DNA of 20,718 nt from an uncultured Planctomycetaceae bacterium (GTDB lineage Bacteria > Planctomycetota > Planctomycetia > Pirellulales > UBA1268), in assembly GCA_903885855.1 (NCBI GenBank), contig CAISKG010000527.1:1-20718 (forward strand). The letters are read 5' to 3'. The position numbers were made by a program, and so were the translations under genes. A model generated the notes under the pieces. It saw only the letters and a program-made list of their open reading frames with translations. It did no database searches and had not been told where the DNA came from. Below, piece by piece: positions 15,373 through 20,718 of this stretch (positions are counted from its first letter, which is position 1; each line of letters begins with the position of its first letter).

Positions 15373-15870
15373 TCAGGTGGCCCTCGCACGCGGCTTGCGG
15401 AGTTCCGCGGCGGCGGCCTCCGGCGTCATGTTCTTGAGGAGGTCGTCGTTGGCGAGGATGCAGGGGGCGAAGTCGCAGGCCCCGAGGCACTCCGCCGGCT
15501 CGATCGTCAGCTCGCCGTCGGGGGTCGTGCCGTAGGGCTCGATGCCGTGGTCCCGGCAGAGCCGCGCGAGGAGCTCGTCGCCGCCGCGCAGGGCGCACGA
15601 CACCGAGCGGCAGACGAACGCCCGCACCTTCCCGTGCGGCCGCGCCTGATGGAAGAACTGGTAGAAGGAGAGCGTGTCCTGCACCTCGGCCGGCGCCAGG
15701 CCCAAGAGCGCCGCGATCTCCGCCACCGCCTCCAGCGGCACGTGCCGCAGCTCGGCGTTGACCACGTGGAGCGCCGGAAGCGTCAGCGCGCGACGGTTGG
15801 GGTAACGGGGCGCGAGGGCCTCGATCTTCGCCACCATCTCGTCGGTGAGGATCTTGCGCGGGGCGATCAT
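15373..15870 (-). CDS. nuoE: NADH-quinone oxidoreductase subunit E (thioredoxin-like [2Fe-2S])
   Basis: A small thioredoxin-fold subunit that carries [2Fe-2S] cluster N1a and packs on NuoF. The 165-residue length is typical. The N-terminal helical domain covers about 8-75. The cluster ligands are Cys87 and Cys92 in V-C-R-S-V-S-C, and Cys128 and Cys132 in E-C-L-G-A-C. The start ATG 15870 has an A-G-G-T-G-A ribosome binding site formed by the end of nuoD and its stop codon, with only 4 bases between genes. It is followed after one base by nuoF. Confidence 0.97.
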   Translation of the reverse strand: MIAPRKILTDEMVAKIEALAPRYPNRRALTLPALHVVNAELRHVPLEAVAEIAALLGLAPAEVQDTLSFYQFFHQARPHGKVRAFVCRSVSCALRGGDELLARLCRDHGIEPYGTTPDGELTIEPAECLGACDFAPCILANDDLLKNMTPEAAAAELRKPRARAT

Positions 15871-15874
15871 GGGC

Positions 15875-15880
15875 TCACCT
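15875..15880 (-). promoter_or_regulatory. nuoE ribosome binding site overlapping the nuoD stop
   Basis: AGGTGA on the minus strand contains the TGA of nuoD and ends 4 bases before the nuoE ATG, so ribosomes ending nuoD are placed to start nuoE. Confidence 0.55.
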
Positions 15881-17104
15881 GTCGAGTTCGGCGGCGATGA
15901 TGTTGAGGCTGCCGAGGACGGCCACCACGTCGGAGAGCGTGTGGCCGCGGATGAGGCGGGGGAAGAGGGCGAAGTGGAGCACCGACGGCGGGCGGCAGCG
16001 GGCCCGGTAGGCGTTCTCCGTGCCGTCGCCCACGACGTAGAAGCCCAGTTCGCCGTTGGGAGCCTCGATGGCCGCGTACGACTCCTCGTGCGGCGCCTCG
16101 AAGCCGCGGTTGGCCATCGACAGCTCGAAGTGGGAGATCGTGCCCTCGATCGTCGAGTAGACCTGCCATTTCGAGGGGCGGGCGACGCGTTCGTCGATGC
16201 CCACGTTGACCTCGCCGGCGGGGAGATTCTCGATGGCGGCGTTGAGGATCCTCAGGCTCTCGCGCATCTCCTGCATCCGCACCAGATACCGGGCGTAGCA
16301 GTCGCCGGCGGAGGCGCAGCAGACCTGGAAGTCGTAGTCGGCGTAGGCCAGGTAGGGCTCGTCCTTGCGGAGGTCGCGCGTCACGCCGCTGGCCCGGGCC
16401 ACCGGCCCGGTGGCGCCGTGGGCGATCGCCTCCTCCCGCGACAGCACGCCCACGCCCTTGGTGCGGTCGACGAAGATCCGGTTCCGGGTCAGGAGCCGCT
16501 CCATGTCGTCGAGCGTCTTGGGGAAGGTGCGCAGGAAGGTGCGGATCTTCTCGACCACCAGCGGCGTGAAATCCTGCGAGACGCCGCCGACGCGGGTGTA
16601 GCTGTTGGTGAACCGCGCGCCGCAGAGCGTCTCGAAGATGTCGTAGATCACCTCCCGCTGGTAGAAGGCGTAGAGGAAGAAGGTGAAGGCGCCGGTGTCG
16701 AGGCCCACCGCGCCGTTGCACAGCAGGTGGTCGCTGATCCGCGCCAGCTCCGCCACGATGGTGCGGATCACCTTGCAGCGGGGGGTGAGCTCGATCCCCA
16801 TCAGCCGCTCGACGGCGTGGTGCCAGGCCACGTTGTTGGCCATCGGCGAGATGTAGTTCATCCGGTCGGTGACCGTGACGTACTGGTTGTAGGAGAGGTG
16901 CTCGCCGATCTTCTCGAAGCCGGAGTGGAGGTACCCCATCTCCGGCATGGCGTCGACGACCCGCTCCCCCTCGAGCTTCAGCACCAGCCGCAGCGTGGTG
17001 TGCGTGGCGGGATGCTGCGGCCCGAAATTCAGCGTCCAGAGGTAATCCTCCTCACGCGCGTCGGCCGGGCGGCGGGTGTCGTGGTCGGAGGGGGCGATCG
17101 ACAT
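15875..17104 (-). CDS. nuoD: NADH-quinone oxidoreductase subunit D (49 kDa type)
   Basis: Forms the quinone-reduction site with NuoB and NuoH. The protein has 409 residues and is related to the large subunit of [NiFe] hydrogenases. The motif F-G-P-Q-H-P-A-T-H is at 27-35. His35 and Tyr84 (in D-R-M-N-Y) are 49 residues apart, the same spacing as the quinone-binding His38 and Tyr87 of Thermus Nqo4. The C-terminus ends in the expected D-x-V-x-V-L-G-S-L-x-I-I-x-x-E-L-D-R. nuoD is not fused to nuoC, unlike the E. coli gene. The start is ATG 17104, 44 bases after the nuoC stop; the frame remains open upstream, but that region belongs to nuoC. Confidence 0.97.
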   Translation of the reverse strand: MSIAPSDHDTRRPADAREEDYLWTLNFGPQHPATHTTLRLVLKLEGERVVDAMPEMGYLHSGFEKIGEHLSYNQYVTVTDRMNYISPMANNVAWHHAVERLMGIELTPRCKVIRTIVAELARISDHLLCNGAVGLDTGAFTFFLYAFYQREVIYDIFETLCGARFTNSYTRVGGVSQDFTPLVVEKIRTFLRTFPKTLDDMERLLTRNRIFVDRTKGVGVLSREEAIAHGATGPVARASGVTRDLRKDEPYLAYADYDFQVCCASAGDCYARYLVRMQEMRESLRILNAAIENLPAGEVNVGIDERVARPSKWQVYSTIEGTISHFELSMANRGFEAPHEESYAAIEAPNGELGFYVVGDGTENAYRARCRPPSVLHFALFPRLIRGHTLSDVVAVLGSLNIIAAELDR

Positions 17105-17148
17105 GGGAGCCTGCGGAGTGGGGGGCTGCCGGGGGGGGCGGGGCCGTA

Positions 17149-17655
17149 TCAGCCCTCGTCGCGGGTGAGCACGGGGAAGTTGTGACGCTCGCCGCGTCCC
17201 TGGAGGGGGTAATCCTTGCGGAGCGGATGGGCGGTGAAGGCTTCGGGCATGAGCAGCCGGCGGAGGTCGGGGTGCCCCTCGAAGCGGATGCCGAACATGT
17301 CCCACACCTCGCGTTCGAGCCACTCCGCCCCGGGCCAGACGTCGACCACCGTGGGGATGGCGGGCTGGGGGTCGTCGAGGAACACGCGCACCGTGAGCCG
17401 CTGACCGCCGCCGGTCGAGGCCAGCAGGTAGACCAGCCCGTAACGCCGGGTGGCGCCGCGGTATTCGAGGTAGTCGACGCACGTCACGTCGACGAGCAGG
17501 TCGAAGCCCTCCGCGCGGAGCGCCGCAAGCAGGCCGTGTGCCTCGGCGGCGGGGACCACGACGCGCGTCTGGCCACGGAACGCCGACACGTCGAGGCCCG
17601 CAAAACGGGCCGCGATCGACTCGGGGAGCGCGGGCTGAGGGAGCGGATCGGTCAT
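17149..17655 (-). CDS. nuoC: NADH-quinone oxidoreductase subunit C (30 kDa type)
   Basis: A peripheral-arm structural subunit that contacts NuoD and NuoB and has no redox centre. The protein has 168 residues. The family signature runs from 114 to 136 and includes E-R-E-V-W-D-M-F-G-I followed by F-E-G-H-P-D-L-R-R-L-L-M. A second characteristic stretch, H-P-L-R-K-D-Y-P-L-Q-G, lies near the C-terminus. The start ATG overlaps the nuoB stop (ATGA). A 44-base gap follows before nuoD. Confidence 0.97.
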   Translation of the reverse strand: MTDPLPQPALPESIAARFAGLDVSAFRGQTRVVVPAAEAHGLLAALRAEGFDLLVDVTCVDYLEYRGATRRYGLVYLLASTGGGQRLTVRVFLDDPQPAIPTVVDVWPGAEWLEREVWDMFGIRFEGHPDLRRLLMPEAFTAHPLRKDYPLQGRGERHNFPVLTRDEG

Positions 17656-18284
17656 CGGGGCGGGCTCGCGGCGGACGGCCGGGACGGGGAATCCTGGAGC
17701 GCGAGGCGCAGGTCACGCTGCACCACGGGATTGCGGGCGGCATCGACGCCGGTGGGGCCGAGGGCCTCGACCAGGGCGCGCTTGCGGGCCTGCCGCTGGC
17801 GCGTGCCGAACTCGCGGCCGGTGATCGTCCCCTCGGCTTGGATCTTGTCCTGGAGGTCGATGATCGCCTGGATGAGCTGCTCCGGCCGCGGCGGGCAGCC
17901 GGGCACGTACATGTCGACGGGGATGAAGCGGTCGATCCCCTGGACCACCGCGTAGGTGTCGAACACGCCGCCGGTGCTCGCGCAGGCGCCCATCGAGATG
18001 CACCACTTCGGCTCGTGCATCTGCAGCCAGATGCGCTGCAGCACCGGCAGCATCTTCATCACCACGCGCCCGGCGACGATCATCAGGTCGCACTGCCGCG
18101 GGCTGAAGCGGAACACCTCGGCGCCGAACCGGGCCAGATCGTGCTTGGAAGCGCCGGTGGCCATGAGCTCGATGCCGCAGCAGGCGGTGGCGAAGGGCAT
18201 CGGCCAGAGGCTGTTCTTCCGGCACCAGTTGGCCAGTTCGTCGAGCCTGCTGACGACCACGTTCTCGGGCAGCTCTAGCGCCAT
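17652..18284 (-). CDS. nuoB: NADH-quinone oxidoreductase subunit B (cluster N2 subunit)
   Basis: Holds the terminal [4Fe-4S] cluster N2, which reduces quinone. The ligands are Cys35 and Cys36 (T-A-C-C-G-I-E-L), Cys101 in G-A-C-A-S-T-G-G, and Cys130 in V-P-G-C-P-P-R-P. The protein has 210 residues; its C-terminal tail after about 165 is longer and more basic than in short homologues. The start ATG 18284 lies inside the end of nuoA (10-base overlap), with an A-A-G-G-G-G-G Shine-Dalgarno sequence at 18292-18298, 7 bases upstream. Upstream in-frame sequence is inside nuoA and lacks similarity to the family, so this start is well supported. Confidence 0.97.
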   Translation of the reverse strand: MALELPENVVVSRLDELANWCRKNSLWPMPFATACCGIELMATGASKHDLARFGAEVFRFSPRQCDLMIVAGRVVMKMLPVLQRIWLQMHEPKWCISMGACASTGGVFDTYAVVQGIDRFIPVDMYVPGCPPRPEQLIQAIIDLQDKIQAEGTITGREFGTRQRQARKRALVEALGPTGVDAARNPVVQRDLRLALQDSPSRPSAASPPR

Positions 18285-18673
18285 TTGAAGACCCCCTTGC
18301 GCCAGTCGTAGGCGAAGCCGACCACCACCAGCGCGATGAAGGCCATCGCCCCGGCGAACACCAGGCCGCGGCAGGAGACGAGACCGCCGTCGACGGCGGC
18401 GTCGATCCCGGCGGCGGAGCGGCTGGCGACCGCCCACGGATAGAGGAAGAGCAGCTCCACGTCGAACACCAGGAAGGTGATCGCCACCAGGTGGAAGCGC
18501 ACGTCGAACCGGCGGCGCGTGTCGTGCACCGGGTCCATGCCGCTCTCGTAGGGCATGGCCTTGACGCGGCTGCCGGTCTTGCGCGGACCGACGAGGCTCG
18601 CGAACCCCACCAGGCCCACCGAGACCGCCGCCGCGATGGCGACGAACAACAAAACCGGAAGGATGGCGTCCAT
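18275..18673 (-). CDS. nuoA: NADH-quinone oxidoreductase subunit A
   Basis: A small membrane subunit of complex I with three helices (about 3-27, 60-82, 103-121), located at the junction of the arms and first gene of the operon. The 132-residue length is normal. The conserved loop P-Y-E-S-G-M-D-P is at 41-48, and the second helix holds F-D-V-E-L-L-F-L-Y-P-W at 70-80. The start at ATG 18673 is the last one before the family core and is preceded by a poor Shine-Dalgarno sequence. The frame is open further upstream, but the encoded sequence there is unlike NuoA and covers the terminator and inverted repeat. Confidence 0.96.
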   Translation of the reverse strand: MDAILPVLLFVAIAAAVSVGLVGFASLVGPRKTGSRVKAMPYESGMDPVHDTRRRFDVRFHLVAITFLVFDVELLFLYPWAVASRSAAGIDAAVDGGLVSCRGLVFAGAMAFIALVVVGFAYDWRKGVFKWR

Positions 18674-18748
18674 GGGGCGTCTCGGAACGGGAGCCGGCGA
18701 TCGCGCGATGCGGGGCCCGCCGCAGGAGCGTTCCCGGACGCCGCCGGG

Positions 18749-18776
18749 CGACTTCGTGAAATCCTTCACGAAGTCG
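18749..18776. repeat. Perfect 12-bp inverted repeat (possible operator or leader hairpin)
   Basis: The arms CGACTTCGTGAA (18749-18760) and TTCACGAAGTCG (18765-18776) are exact complements around a 4-base spacer. The repeat begins 6 bases beyond the T-run of the terminator at 18783-18806 and lies 76 bases before the nuoA start codon. No T-run follows it on either strand, so it is not itself an intrinsic terminator. It could be a binding site for a dimeric regulator of nuo or an RNA stem in the leader. The structure is seen directly; the role is inferred. Confidence 0.75.
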
Positions 18777-18782
18777 GGGGCG

Positions 18783-18806
18783 AAAAAAGCCGGAGTTTCC
18801 CCCGGC
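18783..18806 (-). terminator. Intrinsic (Rho-independent) terminator between the 19040 gene and nuoA
   Basis: Read on the minus strand, a 7-bp stem (GCCGGGG pairing with CTCCGGC, one G-U pair) closes a GAAA tetraloop and is followed directly by six T. This is a textbook intrinsic terminator. It either ends transcripts from the minus-strand pair at 19040-20718, 234 bases after the stop codon, or acts within the nuo leader if the promoter lies upstream, for example at TATAAC 18878-18883. The left arm can also pair with a CCCCCG at 18775-18780, a possible competing structure. Confidence 0.75.
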
Positions 18807-18877
18807 CTGTCGGGATCGCGGCAGCGGAGCCGTGCGAAACGTGCCCGACCGCCCACGGGGACCCGGCCGGCCGCCCA

Positions 18878-18883
18878 GTTATA
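18878..18883 (-). promoter_or_regulatory. Candidate -10 element for the nuo operon
   Basis: The minus strand reads TATAAC, five of six bases of the sigma-70 -10 consensus, in a region otherwise very rich in G and C. No good -35 hexamer is seen at 16-18 bases upstream. If used, transcription would start near 18871 and pass through the terminator and inverted repeat before nuoA. Confidence 0.25.
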
Positions 18884-19039
18884 CCGTGGCGATCGGGTAC
18901 CGACGAGTCGGCCCGATCGGCCGGAAAATGCCGCCGCCGTCCGGCGGGCCCCCTCCGCCACGGCGATCGGGCCCCGCCGCCGCGGTTCCCTGCCCGGGAC
19001 GGCGTGCCGGCCGGGCCCGACGGCCAAGGGGGGCGGGCG

Positions 19040-19849
19040 TCAGAAATTGCCCAGATGGAATCCCACGTAGGCGCCCCACGGCCCCACGCCGATCGACATC
19101 CCGCTGCCCACGTGGGCGTTGGAGAAGGGGGGCTGGCCGCCGGAGCCGCCCCCGGAGGTGCTGCGGTAGGGGGAGTAGGAGGGGCCGGTGTTCATCCGGG
19201 CGATCGCCGCGTTGGAGGCCTGGGCCGTCGCCTTGCGATTGGCCTCGGCGGCGGCGGCGACCTGGGCGCGCCCCTTCTCGAACGACGCCTGGCGGTCCTG
19301 GAGGGTGGCCCGCGTCTTCTCGATCTTCTCGAGTTCCTGGGAGAGCTCCCCCGCCGACATGTCCACGACGTTGGGCACGTCCTTGAGCACCTCGGCGCGC
19401 TTCCGGTCGGACATCGCCGAGAGGTACTGCCCCACCCACGCCCGGGCCTCGCGCGCTTCCGGGGTCTCCATGACCTTGAACTTCGCCTCGAGATCGTCGA
19501 GGAGATACTCGAGCTCCTGCGACGACATGCGCATCACCTTGTCGTTGAAGCCCGCCTTGATCTTCTGCACCTCCTTGGGGGAGTAGATCTTCTGCGTGGA
19601 GAGCCACTCGCCGAGCTCGAACACCGCCCGGCGCCACCGCGGGCTCTGCAGCAGCGCCGACTTGGCGGCGAAGTCGTCCTGGGAGTCGGCGGCGGCCGGC
19701 TCGTCGTCGGCGGGCGCCGCGCCGACACGCCGCCCCGGCGCCGGCACCAGCGCGAGGGCGACGACCACGGCGGCGATCGCCGCGGCGAGCGGAAGGCGGA
19801 GGGCCACGGCGGCCCGGCGGGACCGGGCCTGGTCGATGCGGCGCGTCAT
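19040..19849 (-). CDS. Exported or membrane-anchored coiled-coil protein of unknown function
   Basis: I do not recognise the family of this 269-residue protein. Residues 1-19 are basic, followed by a hydrophobic segment at about 17-37 and a V-G-A-A stretch at 42-45 that could be a signal peptidase site, so it is probably exported or anchored. A polar Ala/Asp linker covers about 44-60. A helical, charged part runs from 60 to 215, with heptad-like Leu/Ile/Glu/Lys spacing strongest at about 165-200. The C-terminus is a Gly/Ser/Pro/Tyr-rich stretch (222-245) ending in a short V-G-x-G-x-x-I-G-V-G-P-W-G segment that may be beta. No enzyme motif is visible. The start ATG overlaps the stop of the upstream SnoaL-like gene (ATGA), and GGGGAG at 19857-19862 is a good ribosome binding site. 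It is likely co-expressed with that gene. Confidence 0.8.
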   Translation of the reverse strand: MTRRIDQARSRRAAVALRLPLAAAIAAVVVALALVPAPGRRVGAAPADDEPAAADSQDDFAAKSALLQSPRWRRAVFELGEWLSTQKIYSPKEVQKIKAGFNDKVMRMSSQELEYLLDDLEAKFKVMETPEAREARAWVGQYLSAMSDRKRAEVLKDVPNVVDMSAGELSQELEKIEKTRATLQDRQASFEKGRAQVAAAAEANRKATAQASNAAIARMNTGPSYSPYRSTSGGGSGGQPPFSNAHVGSGMSIGVGPWGAYVGFHLGNF

Positions 19850-20718
19850 TCCTTGTCTCCCCGGGGCTTCCGCTTCATCGTCATCGTGCTCGGCGCCGCA
19901 TGCTCGGTGCCGGCATGGGTGGGCAACGACTGGAAGGTGCACTCGTCGCCCCCGTCGTAGAGGTAGTGGTTGATGCTGCGCGACAGGCTGCCGTCGGGAT
20001 GCACCGACACCGTCCGCGACACCCACACCCCGTCCTCGAGCGTCCACACGGCCTCGGAGTGGCCGCCGTCGCTGGAGAACGACCAGGAGCGGATCCGGCG
20101 CGCGAGCGGGTCCCAGCCGATGCGCTGGGTGACCTCGACCGGCTCGCCGCCGTCGGGGGGGGTGATGCGCGTCTCGCGGAGGAGGAAGGTGCGCGACGGA
20201 TTCCAGCGCACGGCCATCTCGATCGTCGGCAGCGGCCCGCCGGCGGCGGCGTCGTTGACGGTGGCGGTCCACTCGCCGACGAGCCACTCGAGCCCCCCGA
20301 GGCCCGCGGACGTCTCCGGCGGATCGGTGCGCCACTCGCGCAGCCCCGCCACCTTCCAGCCGTCGGCCGTCTTCACCCAGGTGGCCGAGAACCGGCCGTG
20401 GTGCGGCGTCGAGGATCCGGGGGGGGTGACGGTCACCGAGCCGTCCTCGATGGCGACGCCGTCGGCGACGAGGCGCACGGCGATGTCGTCGATCACGAAT
20501 GCCGCGCGCGGCGCGCCGTCGGCGGCGGGGGCGATCCCGTCGGCGGCGTCGCGGCCGCGGAGGACGTTGCCGTTGTCGTCGATGATGTCGCCGTCCTCGG
20601 TCCACAGGGCACGCACGGCCGCGGCGTCGCCGCGATCGAGGGCCGCCTTGTAGGCGCGCGAGGCTGCGAGCACCGCCGCCGTCGCGCCGTCGGCCGGCGT
20701 CGGCGCCCGTCCGGGGCC
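19846..20718 (-). CDS. SgcJ/EcaC-type SnoaL-like protein with a second beta-rich domain (5' end outside the window)
   Basis: The frame is open to the right edge, so the true start is probably beyond it; an internal GTG at 20671-20673 would give 275 residues. Counted from that GTG, residues 1-113 look like a SnoaL/DUF4440 domain of the SgcJ/EcaC family: A-Y-K-A-A-L-D-R-G-D, then A-L-W-T-E-D-G-D, G-R-D-A, and a strand pair ending W-K-V-A-G-L-R-E-W. Residues 125-250 form a second, strand-rich domain beginning L-E-W-L-V-G-E-W, with W-x-x-D-G-x-W repeats of the kind seen in lipocalin- or DUF1579-like barrels. Proteins with this pairing are common in planctomycetes as I recall them, usually with a signal peptide, here presumably outside the window. 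No catalytic residues can be named. It is coupled to the next gene by ATGA. Confidence 0.8.
   Translation of the reverse strand, partial: GPGRAPTPADGATAAVLAASRAYKAALDRGDAAAVRALWTEDGDIIDDNGNVLRGRDAADGIAPAADGAPRAAFVIDDIAVRLVADGVAIEDGSVTVTPPGSSTPHHGRFSATWVKTADGWKVAGLREWRTDPPETSAGLGGLEWLVGEWTATVNDAAAGGPLPTIEMAVRWNPSRTFLLRETRITPPDGGEPVEVTQRIGWDPLARRIRSWSFSSDGGHSEAVWTLEDGVWVSRTVSVHPDGSLSRSINHYLYDGGDECTFQSLPTHAGTEHAAPSTMTMKRKPRGDKE

Larger units (their letters stand above)
18674..19039. other. Intergenic leader region upstream of nuoA
   Basis: These 366 bases are the only long non-coding stretch in the window and presumably hold the promoter of the 15-gene nuo-mrp operon. On the minus strand, in order, are a TATAAC (-10 like), an intrinsic terminator, a perfect 12-bp inverted repeat, and about 75 bases to the nuoA start. 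A 10-bp palindrome (ATCGCGCGAT, 18700-18709) lies in that last part. A 10-base word, GGCGATCGGG, occurs twice (18888-18897 and 18962-18971). Local A/T content around the terminator and inverted repeat is higher than in the surroundings. Open frames across it are GC-rich shadows with no family resemblance. Confidence 0.7.

Noticed and set aside
12396..15437. Plus-strand open frame of over 1000 codons opposite nuoG and nuoF
   Set aside because: It is the antisense of strongly recognisable nuoG and nuoF, and its sequence is Arg/Gly/Ala/Glu/Val low complexity with no family features. Long antisense frames are expected at this G+C level.
18749..18776. The 12-bp inverted repeat as an intrinsic terminator
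   Set aside because: Neither strand has a T-run after the hairpin. The A-run on the plus strand is the T-run of the neighbouring minus-strand terminator.

Overview
The window is a very GC-rich bacterial stretch (about 70% G+C by eye) dominated by one minus-strand operon for the proton-pumping NADH:quinone oxidoreductase (respiratory complex I). All fourteen subunits are present as separate genes in canonical order, nuoA to nuoN, from 18673 down to 3408. A P-loop iron-sulfur carrier of the Mrp/ApbC/Ind1 family follows at 3411-2320, coupled to nuoN by an ATGA overlap. Several traits suggest a Planctomycetota (Pirellulales-like) chromosome, though this is inference: separate nuoC and nuoD, the style of NuoN and Mrp, the opening sequence of the M50 protease, and a SgcJ/EcaC-type secreted protein. 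Few genes have a strong Shine-Dalgarno sequence, and many are joined by 1-10 nt overlaps.

Layout. 1-53 may be the tail of an upstream plus-strand gene. 115-2279 holds three plus-strand genes: an M50 site-2-protease-like membrane metalloprotease, an SGNH-like protein that starts at TTG inside the protease stop codon, and a gluconokinase. These converge on the end of the nuo-mrp operon, with only 40 bases between the two stop codons. 2320-18673 is the nuo-mrp operon. 18674-19039 is the only long gap. Read on the minus strand it contains a candidate -10 box, a convincing intrinsic terminator (7-bp stem, GAAA tetraloop, six T) and, just after it, a perfect 12-bp inverted repeat. 19040-20718 holds two coupled minus-strand genes: an exported coiled-coil protein of unknown function, and a SnoaL-like/lipocalin-like two-domain protein that is open at the window edge.

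How the genes work together. NuoE, F and G form the NADH-oxidising module (FMN plus Fe-S clusters). NuoB, C, D and I carry electrons to quinone. NuoA, H, J, K, L, M and N form the membrane proton-pumping arm. Essentially all Fe-S ligands and most of the main charged membrane residues are visible. The Mrp-family protein is probably the Fe-S delivery factor for this complex. Gluconokinase feeds 6-phosphogluconate to the pentose phosphate or Entner-Doudoroff route and has no obvious link to complex I.

I see no CRISPR array, mobile element, tRNA, rRNA or defence system, and no clearly new multi-gene system. The points worth a second look are the nuo leader structures and several lineage-style departures in complex I subunits: a His-rich loop in NuoM, a short NuoG that still keeps an N7 cluster site, extra helices in NuoJ and NuoH, and Arg in place of the TM7 Lys in NuoN.
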